NCBI GenBank assembly: GCA_934203355.1
Contig: CAKPZC010000058.1
Coordinates: 1-13,290, forward strand
DNA length: 13,290 nucleotides
Direction of reading: 5' to 3'
Origin: an uncultured Prevotella sp.
GTDB lineage: Bacteria; Bacteroidota; Bacteroidia; Bacteroidales; Bacteroidaceae
Shown here: positions 1 through 6,691 of the stretch, piece after piece
Position numbering within the stretch: position 1 is the first letter of the stretch
Layout: the number at the start of each line of letters is the position of its first letter
Position numbers and translations under genes: made by a program
Notes under the pieces: model-generated
The model's database searches: none
Seen by the model: only the letters and a program-made list of their open reading frames with translations
What the model was told of the DNA's origin: nothing

Positions 1-141
1 AATGAATTTCTTCATTCTCGCTTCTTGTACTACTTTATCTGTCTTATGTAAATCTTTTCAAAGAACTCTTTCTTTTAATGCTTTCTTCAACCAATCGTAA
101 CTCGTTTTGCTTGAGGTTTCGTTCGTTCTCGAAAGCGGATG
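1..141 (-). other. 5' leader of a ribosomal RNA operon (16S gene would lie beyond the left edge)
   Basis: Read on the minus strand, this stretch follows a perfect Bacteroidetes promoter. It contains GTTCTTTGA (plus-strand positions 58-66), which resembles the boxA antitermination element of Bacteroidetes rRNA leaders, inside GAAAGAGTTCTTTGAAAAG and followed by an A-rich run with AAGTAGTACAAGAAGCG. This arrangement, starting with TACCTTTGCATCCGC, is what I remember upstream of 16S rRNA genes in Prevotella and Bacteroides. No mature rRNA sequence falls in the window, so the assignment rests on the leader alone. No protein gene is supported here. Confidence 0.68.
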
Positions 142-172
142 CAAAGGTATAACTTTTCTGCTTAACTCCAAA
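142..172 (-). promoter_or_regulatory. Strong Bacteroidetes promoter reading left, probably for the rRNA operon
   Basis: On the minus strand the -33 element TTTG (172-169) is separated by 19 bp from a -7 element TACCTTTG (149-142), an exact match to the TTTG/TAnnTTTG consensus of the Bacteroidetes primary sigma factor. Transcription should start near position 135 and run out of the window. The sequence upstream (173-281) is very A/T rich with runs of A and T, as expected for an UP-like region of a strong promoter. It also has TACACATT twice, 15 bp apart (around 221 and 236). There is no gene in 173-281. Confidence 0.8.
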
Positions 173-281
173 ACTTTCGGGAAAAAAAGTTTGCTTTTTG
201 TTGTTGTTTTAACAGTTATTTACACATTTGTGTCCGTACACATTATATATAATATACATAAAAGCAGAATAGTCTATATAC

Positions 282-328
282 AAAAGCAAAAACCTCAGTC
301 ACATACCAGAAGTATGCAACTGAGGTTT
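282..328 (-). terminator. Rho-independent terminator of the 2148-359 operon
   Basis: A 10-bp stem (290-299 with 319-328) encloses a second 5-bp stem (CATAC/GTATG) around a CAGAA loop, with a small internal loop between them. On the minus strand it is followed by a U-rich tract (A-rich at 281-289 on the plus strand). It lies 30 nt after the stop codon of the FN3-like protein gene and insulates that operon from the rRNA promoter downstream. Confidence 0.85.
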
Positions 329-358
329 CATTATTATGAATTATGCTATATTGCCTAA

Positions 359-1672
359 TTATTCAGCGTTAACAAGCTGGATACCCTTCATAACAGGAGC
401 AACAGCTGTGCGCTTCTCGTTAGACTTGATGCGAGTAGCAACACCACCCTTGTTAGCCTTAACCTTTGCAGGAGCAACACCAGCAGGAGCCTCTACTTTG
501 AAGAGTTCCTTTACCATAGGACCATACTCACCATTAGCGTTCTTAGCAATGGCAATACCATAATACTCTTCACCTGCTTTAGCCTCGAATGTAAATTTAT
601 CTACACCATACTGGTTGTAGTTAGGATCCTCAGGACTGCCATTAAGCAGGTAATTCTTATAGAACTCTTCACCATCCTTTTCAAGCGCTCCCTTAGAAAC
701 AACCAAATCGTGGTAAACAGCAGTTTGGTCATTAGGAGTGAAGATGATTGTGTATGTCAACACCTTGCCTTGTTCTGTATCCTGTACTGATGCACCACCT
801 GATGTTATAGCAACTTGAGCAATGCCATCGCCACCCTGCTTCTTTGTAGAAACCGGGATAGTTACGAGTTCGCCATTATTGCCTTCTACGTCAACAGGAA
901 CAACAAGCACCTCATAATCAGTACCAGGAGCCATGTCTTTCCATGTGTTTGATTCTACACCCTCGTGTGCAGCACCGCTGAACTGACGAACCATTGCCTC
1001 AATATTTGGGAAGCCAAACATTGGACCCCACTGTTCAAACTGAGCCTGTGCTTCACCCTTTCCAAATGAGCACCAGAAGTATTCAGCGCAATCGTCGTTT
1101 GGAGTAACTGTGATAGTAAAGCTGTTAGTAGTAGTCTCGTCGATTGTATAAGATACAGTCGGGTTGCCTACAGTTGCAGCCTTTGGAGTCTCGAATTCTG
1201 CGCGAGAGCCCTCACAAGGAACACCATATTCATCGTATGCAAGAGTGAACACTGTGTAAGAAGTACCTGGCTCAAGAGTCTGACCGAAACCTGTCAGTTC
1301 GGCATCAGTAAAGTCCTGATAGAACTTCTGAGTCTTCTGCATATCGAAGTAACGCGCCAAAGTATTATCATCATACTGCTTTACTGTGTTTGTAGGAAGA
1401 ACGTCAATGCAATATGAGACATTTTCATTAGAACGTGTTACCGCAACGTGAAGGATATTACCTTTTTCCTCATCCTGAACAAGCTGAAGGAATTTTACCT
1501 CAGCACGCACCTGACCCTCTTGCTTTGCGAAATAGATTGAGTCAACCTTGTCAAGAGCATAAGCCTTATTTCCAGCCTTCGACATCATGATGAGTCGGTT
1601 AGGATTTTCAGTCTGTGCGTTTACGCCCATAGCCATAGCAAGACCGAGCACTATAGAGAATATTTTTTTCAT
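359..1672 (-). CDS. Secreted protein with three FN3-like domains and a basic C-terminal tail
   Basis: 437 residues. A signal peptide (MKKIFSIVLGLAMAMGVNAQ) is followed by a short motif ending VDSIYF (43-48) that recurs in the four other surface proteins of this window. Then come three fibronectin-III-like beta domains at about 57-163, 168-277 and 284-393. Each ends with a phrase such as LEPGTSYTVFTLAYDEYG or APGTDYEVLVVPVD, typical of the last FN3 strands. Domains 1 and 2 carry large inserts (e.g. 205-232). The last 45 residues are Ala/Lys/Val rich with GGVATRIK and no Por-type tail. The start overlaps the stop of the upstream gene by 4 bases (ATGA), so translation is probably coupled. No catalytic motif is visible. 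A surface or extracellular binding role is inference; I do not recognise a named family. Confidence 0.85.
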   Translation of the reverse strand: MKKIFSIVLGLAMAMGVNAQTENPNRLIMMSKAGNKAYALDKVDSIYFAKQEGQVRAEVKFLQLVQDEEKGNILHVAVTRSNENVSYCIDVLPTNTVKQYDDNTLARYFDMQKTQKFYQDFTDAELTGFGQTLEPGTSYTVFTLAYDEYGVPCEGSRAEFETPKAATVGNPTVSYTIDETTTNSFTITVTPNDDCAEYFWCSFGKGEAQAQFEQWGPMFGFPNIEAMVRQFSGAAHEGVESNTWKDMAPGTDYEVLVVPVDVEGNNGELVTIPVSTKKQGGDGIAQVAITSGGASVQDTEQGKVLTYTIIFTPNDQTAVYHDLVVSKGALEKDGEEFYKNYLLNGSPEDPNYNQYGVDKFTFEAKAGEEYYGIAIAKNANGEYGPMVKELFKVEAPAGVAPAKVKANKGGVATRIKSNEKRTAVAPVMKGIQLVNAE

Positions 1673-2148
1673 TTCTTGATAAATTTAAATGATTTGTTAT
1701 TTACTTTAAGGATATAAACGCCGTTAGCCAAAGAGCCAACGTTTACTGGGCTTCCGTTCCAAGCCTTGAGGTCGACAATCTTCTGTCCGCCTACGCTGTA
1801 GATAGCGGCATTGGCAGCCTTTGCAAGACCTGCAACCGAGATATTGTTGCCGTCGTAAGCCACCTGAAGTTTTGTTTCATTGTTGGCAACACCCTTGATA
1901 GATGTTTCTACACCATCGAATTTAAGCACGAGCTGGGTGTTCAACACCACCTCTTTGACGGATTTGTCGCTCATAGTGACCTTCATCTTGCCGTCAGCAA
2001 AGCTTAGCTTGCTGATATCGCCAAGACTGAAGCTTGCCACCACCTTTGCAGAGGGCGAATCGACAGCCATAAGCTTACCTTCGGCATAAGCATTGCCAGC
2101 TGCGAGCAGCGACAACAGAGCAAATGTCAGAGTAAATTTTTTATTCAT
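1669..2148 (-). CDS. Small secreted protein with Por-type (T9SS type A-like) C-terminal tail
   Basis: 159 residues. A signal peptide runs to about residue 22 (cleavage near NAYA). Residues 38-79 hold two copies of a short beta motif (FSLGDISKLSF, then VVLNTQLVLKF). From about residue 83 the protein matches the pattern of Por secretion tails: IYSVGGQKI, a polar stretch, LANGVYILKVNNKSFKFIKK. In that family the tail directs export through the type IX system and is removed or anchored at the surface. Here almost the whole mature protein is tail plus the short motif, with no separate cargo domain. It is the first gene of a two-gene operon with its own promoter (2207-2237). The 13108-12632 product has the same layout. 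Whether T9SS really exports it cannot be seen here. Confidence 0.85.
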   Translation of the reverse strand: MNKKFTLTFALLSLLAAGNAYAEGKLMAVDSPSAKVVASFSLGDISKLSFADGKMKVTMSDKSVKEVVLNTQLVLKFDGVETSIKGVANNETKLQVAYDGNNISVAGLAKAANAAIYSVGGQKIVDLKAWNGSPVNVGSLANGVYILKVNNKSFKFIKK

Positions 2149-2206
2149 AAATTGTTGTTTTAGGTTATGCTACGTTTCAATTTTCATTCAAACGCTATTA
2201 CGGTTG

Positions 2207-2237
2207 CAAAATTAAAAAATAATATTTATTCTCCAAA
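2207..2237 (-). promoter_or_regulatory. Promoter of the 2148-359 operon
   Basis: The minus strand shows a -33 TTTG (2237-2234), a 19-bp spacer and -7 TAATTTTG (2214-2207), a full match to the Bacteroidetes consensus. The predicted start is near 2200, leaving a leader of about 50 nt. It sits between the terminator of the porin gene and the ATG at 2148, which shows that porin and operon are separate transcription units. Confidence 0.78.
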
Positions 2238-2272
2238 TATTTTGAAAAAAAATATTCCATTAAAGACAAAAA

Positions 2273-2334
2273 AATAGCAAAAAACAAGTTAGGAGTCTAT
2301 GACATAAGCTATATACTAATGGCATAGACTCCTA
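2273..2334 (-). terminator. Rho-independent terminator of the porin gene
   Basis: A perfect 12-bp stem (2290-2301 with 2323-2334; TAGGAGTCTATG and its complement) with a 21-nt loop is followed on the minus strand by a U-rich tract (A-rich 2273-2286 on the plus strand). It begins 44 nt after the porin stop codon. Confidence 0.85.
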
Positions 2335-2378
2335 CAGAGATAATGGATTTTATATATTAATTAATAATGTGTTTCGGA

Positions 2379-3422
2379 TTAGAATCGTGTCATGAATTCC
2401 ACCACCACCTTGTCTTTCTCCGACCTATGAGCCACACCGCCATTCTTATAGAAATACTTCTCATAGTTCAATCGTATGTCGCTGACAAACGGTTTTTTAA
2501 GACTAAGCGTCACGCCTCCTGTAAGTCGCGAGCGTTGGGAGTCGTTTACAATAAGACTGCCAGCCTCGTTAGCCTTGCCGTTGAGATAGCGCATACCGTC
2601 GCTATGGTCGCTCATATAGTCGTAGCGAACGAGTGGTGTGACATAGCGTATGGCACTCTTAGGAGAGGTAGGAATGTCGTAGCTTGCAAACACATCTACA
2701 GCGTGGACCGCCTTAAAGGCATTGTCGGCATAGTGTTTATACAGATACTCTGCCTCGATGTGGAGTCCGTGCGACTGCCAATACATTCCAGCATCATACA
2801 TCATTATGCCTACATTGTCGGGCTTTATCTTCTGTGTGCTCAGCGTTAGATTGATGCCACCGGGGAAGAACATCTGCGCCTTGGCAGAATAGTTCACACT
2901 CTTGGTCCAATAGTCCTTCTGGTTGGTGAGTCCCGAGCCATTGAAGAGTCCGGCTTCGAGAATGATGGGGAATCCAGCGTTAATGGTATAGCCTAATGCA
3001 GCACCCACATCACGCACATTGCCCACCTGCTTTGCAATGAACGAGCGGTTGGCAAAATACTGTTGATGTGGCGAACGGTGGGCATCGATAGTGAACGGCA
3101 CACGCATCTGTCCGATTGTGAACTGTAGTCCCTTGACAGGCTTCAGTCGGGTGTAAGCATCGAGCATCTTTATCTTGCCCTCGTCACAGAGGTCAATCTC
3201 TGCCTTATATAATATAATAGGTGAAAGCCGTCCGTCGACACTAATTCTGGCATTGCGCACCTCGAAGCGTCCCTCGCCCTCCTCGGTTTGGTATTCATAC
3301 TTTGAGCGGATGGTTCCGTGCACATTTACTGGCGACGGTTGTTCTGACTCTTGTGCCATGCTGCTAATTGAAGCGAGACACAACAAGAGTGTAGACATAA
3401 ATGTAGCTTTTGTCTGTTTCAT
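2379..3422 (-). CDS. Outer-membrane porin, phosphate-selective porin O/P-like
   Basis: 347 residues. A signal peptide runs to about residue 23 (ISSMAQ). The N-terminal strand pattern RFEVRNARISVDGRLSP followed by YKAEIDL, and then FTIGQMRVPF (101-110), is the hallmark of the OprO/OprP porin family. The rest alternates aromatic and polar residues as in a beta barrel and ends in Phe, the usual terminal residue recognised by the BAM machinery. The family is often around 350-400 residues, so this looks complete. It should form a channel for anions or other small solutes, but substrate cannot be told from sequence. It is transcribed alone, divergent from the esterase gene, with a clear terminator. 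Confidence 0.88.
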   Translation of the reverse strand: MKQTKATFMSTLLLCLASISSMAQESEQPSPVNVHGTIRSKYEYQTEEGEGRFEVRNARISVDGRLSPIILYKAEIDLCDEGKIKMLDAYTRLKPVKGLQFTIGQMRVPFTIDAHRSPHQQYFANRSFIAKQVGNVRDVGAALGYTINAGFPIILEAGLFNGSGLTNQKDYWTKSVNYSAKAQMFFPGGINLTLSTQKIKPDNVGIMMYDAGMYWQSHGLHIEAEYLYKHYADNAFKAVHAVDVFASYDIPTSPKSAIRYVTPLVRYDYMSDHSDGMRYLNGKANEAGSLIVNDSQRSRLTGGVTLSLKKPFVSDIRLNYEKYFYKNGGVAHRSEKDKVVVEFMTRF

Positions 3423-3589
3423 TGTTTTTTGCTTGTTTTTATTTCCGCTGCAAAGTTCATATTATTTTATTGTCAAATGGTGTCAAAGATATTACAGTTT
3501 TGTTACAAGTTACGAGTAGACTATAACTCATAGACAAACTGCAAGATAATATTACGACAAAAAAATCTATATAATTTAATTAAAAATAT
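3423..3589. other. Divergent intergenic region between porin and esterase genes
   Basis: About 200 bp of A/T-rich DNA separate the two start codons. On the minus strand a near-match to a -7 box (GAACTTTG, 3458-3451) lies upstream of the porin, with TTTG at 3477-3474 only 15 bp away, so this promoter is weakly supported. No gene is visible. Confidence 0.4.
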
Positions 3590-3597
3590 TACTTTTG
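3590..3597 (+). promoter_or_regulatory. -7 element for the esterase/hydrolase operon
   Basis: TACTTTTG fits TAnnTTTG and lies 27 bp before the ATG at 3625. A TTTG at the expected -33 position (about 3566-3570) is missing, the sequence there being A-rich, so this promoter may be weak or need an activator. Confidence 0.55.
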
Positions 3598-3624
3598 TAG
3601 AATATAACTAAATATCAATATACG

Positions 3625-5229
3625 ATGAGAAAATCATTACTATCATTTGTGCTTACACTACTCACGGGAGTATTGTTTGCACAGCAACCTACAAGAGTTG
3701 ATGTTGCCGAAGGCACACTCGAAGGCATCAACCTATCTGGCATTAAGACATTCAAAGGCGTTCCATTTGCAGCTCCTCCTGTCGGCGAACTTCGATGGAA
3801 AGCCCCTCAGCCTGTAGAGAAATGGCAGGGTGTGCGCCAAGCTAAGGAGTTCGGTCCAAACCCTATGCAGGAGAATATCTTCGGCGACATGAACTTCGGC
3901 ACGAAGAAGATGAGCGAGGACTGCCTGTATCTGAACATATGGACTCCGGCAAAGACGATGAACGAACATCTTCCGGTGCTCATCTACTTCAACGGCGGCG
4001 GACTAATGGCAGGTAGTGGCAGCGAACCACGCTATGCTGGCGACGCTATGGCACGCAAGGGCATCATCTCCGTGACAGCCAACTATCGCGAGGGCATCTT
4101 CGGCTTCTTCGCACATCCGCAGCTCTCGAAGGAGACATCCTATAAAGGCTCCGGCAACTATGGCTTCCTCGACCAAGTGGCTGCCATCAAATGGATAAAG
4201 GACAACATAGCAGCCTTTGGCGGCGACCCCAACCGCATCACTATCGTGGGCGAGTCGGCAGGCTCAATGTCGGTAAGTGCGCTTATGGCTTCGCCTTTGT
4301 GCCAGGGTCTGTTTGCCCAGGCAATGGGTTCGAGCGGTTCGGTGATCGGTATGAAGAAGGTTGCCACCCTAAAGGAGGCTGAGACCAAGGGCTTGGAAAT
4401 AACTAAGAAGATTGGCTGCAAAGACATCAAGGGCCTGCGTGCGCTGCCAGCTGAGGAGCTTATGAAGAAGGCAAGCGTGAAGAGCGTGCCCATTTACAAC
4501 ATCGACGGATACTTTTGGACAAAACAGCCTTACGACGTATTTGCTGATGGCGAGCAGACAAAGGTGCCATTGCTCATCGGAGGCAACAACCAGGAGATGA
4601 ATGCCATGTCCCTTCTCTATGGCAAGGCCTTGACGGTGGAGAACTTGAAGAATGCCGTAAAAACTATCTTCGGTGACGCTACCGACGAACTCTTCAAGCT
4701 CTATGGCCTCAACACGGATGCCGACGTGATGAAGCAGCCGGGCAATGATCTTGCTGGCGACCTCTTCCTCGACTACTCCACATGGAAGTGGGGCAACATG
4801 CACAAGCTCACCGGCGGACAGCCCGTATATCGCTACCGCTACTGTCATCCACGTCCCAACATGGTATTGAAGGATAAGGTCGCAGGATTGGCTGGCGGCG
4901 TGCAGGACAAGACTTCCGACACTCCAGCTGCTCCTAAGAACATTGGTGCAGTACACTCTGCCGACATAGAATATGCCATGGGCACATTGCCCACTAATCG
5001 CGTGTACGACTGGCAACCGGAAGACTACATCGTATCGGACATATTCAGCAACTACTATGTGAACTTTGTTAAGACTGGCAATCCTAACGGCCTTGGCTTA
5101 GTTGACTGGCCTACAACAAACGACAAGGCAGTAGCCCCTGTACTGCAAATTGATGTGAACACATATGTAAAGCAGAATCCAGACATGGAGAAGCGTTACG
5201 AAATTATGGACAAACTCTTTTGGAAATAA
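3625..5229 (+). CDS. Secreted type-B carboxylesterase (alpha/beta hydrolase)
   Basis: 534 residues, full length for the carboxylesterase type B family. A signal peptide (MRKSLLSFVLTLLTGVLFAQ) points to the periplasm or outside. Family signatures are in order: FKGVPFAAPPVGELRW near the N-terminus, EDCLYLNIW (98-106), the oxyanion-hole loop NGGG (123-126), the nucleophile elbow GESAGS with Ser211, and His444 in GAVHSADIEY. Glu324, in GGNNQEMN, is the probable acid of the triad. It should hydrolyse carboxylic esters; the natural substrate is unknown, acetylated or feruloylated plant material or lipids being possibilities. The next gene starts 12 nt after the stop, so the two are probably co-transcribed. 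Confidence 0.93.
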   Translation: MRKSLLSFVLTLLTGVLFAQQPTRVDVAEGTLEGINLSGIKTFKGVPFAAPPVGELRWKAPQPVEKWQGVRQAKEFGPNPMQENIFGDMNFGTKKMSEDCLYLNIWTPAKTMNEHLPVLIYFNGGGLMAGSGSEPRYAGDAMARKGIISVTANYREGIFGFFAHPQLSKETSYKGSGNYGFLDQVAAIKWIKDNIAAFGGDPNRITIVGESAGSMSVSALMASPLCQGLFAQAMGSSGSVIGMKKVATLKEAETKGLEITKKIGCKDIKGLRALPAEELMKKASVKSVPIYNIDGYFWTKQPYDVFADGEQTKVPLLIGGNNQEMNAMSLLYGKALTVENLKNAVKTIFGDATDELFKLYGLNTDADVMKQPGNDLAGDLFLDYSTWKWGNMHKLTGGQPVYRYRYCHPRPNMVLKDKVAGLAGGVQDKTSDTPAAPKNIGAVHSADIEYAMGTLPTNRVYDWQPEDYIVSDIFSNYYVNFVKTGNPNGLGLVDWPTTNDKAVAPVLQIDVNTYVKQNPDMEKRYEIMDKLFWK

Positions 5230-5241
5230 AGAAACAAAAGA

Positions 5242-6096
5242 ATGAGCAACAAAAACACTACAATCCAACAACTGAAGCGTATACTCTTCTCGCTTCTGTT
5301 GCCCGTAGCAATCACAACAGCCCTTCCTTGTCAAGCACAGACAAATACATCCAAACAGTCACATCAGCTGCGTGTGGCATCCTACAACATACAGCATGGT
5401 GTGGGTATGGACCAAAAGCTCGACTATAAGCGCATAGCCGACGTGCTGCATGGCATCAATCCCGACGTTGTTGCCGTACAGGAGGTTGACAGTATGACTC
5501 GTCGCACCGACAATACCTACTCGCTCGGCGAAATAGCCGACCACATGAGCTACTATGCATCGTATGCTCCAGCCATAAGTTTCGATGGTGGCAAATACGG
5601 CATTGGCATCCTCTCGCGCAAACGTCCTATCAGACTTGAACAGCATGCGTTGCCAGGACGCGAGGAAGCACGAACGCTGCTCGTGGCTGAGTTTGACGAC
5701 TATGTGTTTGCCGCAACCCACCTCTCGCTCACCGAAGCCGACCTTATGGCATCGTTAAGCATCATTGAGGACATTGCAAAGAAATGCAGCAAACCGTTCA
5801 TCATAGCAGGCGACCTAAACGCCCTACCCGATTCGCCCTTCATAAAGCAGTTGGAGAAGAAATTCTATATATGCAACCACAAGGGTAAATCATGGCCAGC
5901 CGACGATCCTAAAGAATGTCTCGACTACATTGCCGTGTACAAGAGACATAACGATGCACACCAGTCCACAACTGCCAAGAAAAGAAAACAACGTCCAAAC
6001 GTTGGCGAACCTGCCGTGACACTTCACTCGGAGGTCGTGAACACTCTCGCCTCCGACCATCGCCCGATATTTACCGACATCATATTGGCTAATTAA
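5242..6096 (+). CDS. Secreted endonuclease/exonuclease/phosphatase (EEP) family hydrolase
   Basis: 284 residues. A long N-terminus with a hydrophobic segment (residues 13-31) looks like a signal peptide, cleaved around ALPCQA. The metal-dependent EEP fold is clear from its ordered motifs: SYNIQHG (Asn49), AVQEVD (Glu81), ATHLS (His160), AGDLNALPDS (Asp191, Asn193), LDYI (Asp228) and ASDHRP (Asp272, His273). All catalytic positions are present. Members act on phosphodiester or phosphomonoester bonds in nucleic acids, sphingomyelin or inositol phosphates. Export suggests scavenging of phosphate or an outside substrate, but this is inference. It follows the carboxylesterase gene by 12 nt. Confidence 0.9.
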   Translation: MSNKNTTIQQLKRILFSLLLPVAITTALPCQAQTNTSKQSHQLRVASYNIQHGVGMDQKLDYKRIADVLHGINPDVVAVQEVDSMTRRTDNTYSLGEIADHMSYYASYAPAISFDGGKYGIGILSRKRPIRLEQHALPGREEARTLLVAEFDDYVFAATHLSLTEADLMASLSIIEDIAKKCSKPFIIAGDLNALPDSPFIKQLEKKFYICNHKGKSWPADDPKECLDYIAVYKRHNDAHQSTTAKKRKQRPNVGEPAVTLHSEVVNTLASDHRPIFTDIILAN

Positions 6097-6130
6097 GTTG
6101 AGCAAGGTACAAGGAGACAAGGTACAAGAT

Positions 6131-6159
6131 ACAAGTTGACAAGTTGACAAGTTGACAAG
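6131..6159 (+). repeat. 8-bp tandem repeat (ACAAGTTG)
   Basis: Three exact copies of ACAAGTTG plus ACAAG follow a degenerate series of ACAAG words (from about 6108: GTACAAGGAGACAAGGTACAAG-type). This sits just after the EEP gene stop. Similar runs are common between genes in Bacteroides and Prevotella, where they give false ORFs on the other strand rich in LSTCQLV. Confidence 0.85.
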
Positions 6160-6226
6160 GAGATATGCTTTTCTTGATAATAGTCGTTTGCAAGGATTAA
6201 ACAAGTAAGGCTAATCTCCTTGTTTA
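6154..6226 (+). terminator. Possible terminator of the esterase/EEP operon
   Basis: ACAAGGAGAT (6155-6164) can pair with ATCTCCTTGT (6214-6223), and a shorter AAACAAG/CTTGTTT stem (6199-6205 with 6219-6225) is an alternative. The following U-tract is poor (TTATTTG), so the call is weak. No better hairpin lies between the EEP gene and the repeats. Confidence 0.35.
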
Positions 6227-6342
6227 TTTGTCTAATAGTTTACTTACAGCCTGTCGAAGACATGCGAAACTAGAGTTGTATAATATTGAATATGACGAGA
6301 AGTATGTGTTTACGGATTTGTAAAGATGGGAAAAACAATAAC

Positions 6343-6460
6343 GTTTGCAAAGACGTGAAAACAATGGAGTTTGCAAAGACGTGAAAATAATGACGTTTGC
6401 AAAGACATGAAAACAATGGCGTTTGCAAAGACGTGAAACCAATGACGTTTGCGCAAAGAC
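6343..6460. repeat. 26-bp tandem repeat array
   Basis: Four nearly identical 26-bp units begin at 6343, 6369, 6395 and 6421 (GTTTGCAAAGACGTGAAAAC followed by AATGGA/AATGAC). A partial copy with a GC insertion starts at 6447, and a degenerate copy lies upstream from about 6315. Units differ by one to three bases, and there are no spacers. The core TTTGCAAA is self-complementary. Apart from the repeats the interval 6227-6342 shows nothing gene-like. Confidence 0.9.
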
Positions 6461-6662
6461 GGGCTGAAAGCCCAATATTTCCATAGCCCAGGGCATCGCC
6501 CTGGGTAAACGGATACAAAACCGAACAACGCGCCCTGTAAGGGCAACTATAAAAATAATGGAATATTAAAGTTGCCCTTACAGGGCGCATTGTCGGTAAA
6601 TGCCTTATACCCAGGGCGTTGCCCTGGGCTGTGGAGAAGTTGCCCCTTCGGGGCGCGCAACT
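6461..6662. repeat. Nested palindromic (REP/MITE-like) element
   Basis: Two inverted-repeat pairs are nested. The outer arms, 6485-6507 and 6608-6630, match with one mismatch; the inner arms, 6530-6548 and 6570-6588 (GCGCCCTGTAAGGGCAACT), are perfect. A 21-bp A/T-rich centre lies between the inner arms. Each arm is itself a hairpin (CCCAGGGCATCGCCCTGGG and relatives). Extra hairpins flank the element: GGGCT-GAA-AGCCC at 6461-6473 and GCCCC-TTC-GGGGC at 6642-6654. It codes for nothing credible. This family of intergenic palindromes is widespread in Bacteroidetes from what I recall; mobility is inference. Confidence 0.85.
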
Positions 6663-6677
6663 AATAACAATAACGAC

Positions 6678-6684
6678 AAGGAGG
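6678..6684 (+). promoter_or_regulatory. Strong Shine-Dalgarno site for hsdS
   Basis: AAGGAGG lies 7 nt before the ATG at 6692 and fixes this start. Such a perfect site is unusual among the genes of this window, most of which have none. No -7 TAnnTTTG element is evident between the palindromic element and this site. Confidence 0.7.
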
Positions 6685-6691
6685 AAAACGA

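Noticed and set aside
107..358. Plus-strand open frame of 83 codons
   Set aside because: It runs against the rRNA leader, its promoter and the operon terminator; no coding features.
2367..2849. Plus-strand open frame of 160 codons over the porin gene
   Set aside because: Antisense to the porin and lacking its own promoter or family resemblance.
4369..5016. Minus-strand open frame of 215 codons inside the esterase gene
   Set aside because: Antisense shadow of a complete, conserved coding sequence; no family resemblance.
6131..6204. Small peptide gene rich in LSTCQLV on the minus strand
   Set aside because: Direct product of the 8-bp repeat; a familiar false annotation in these genomes.
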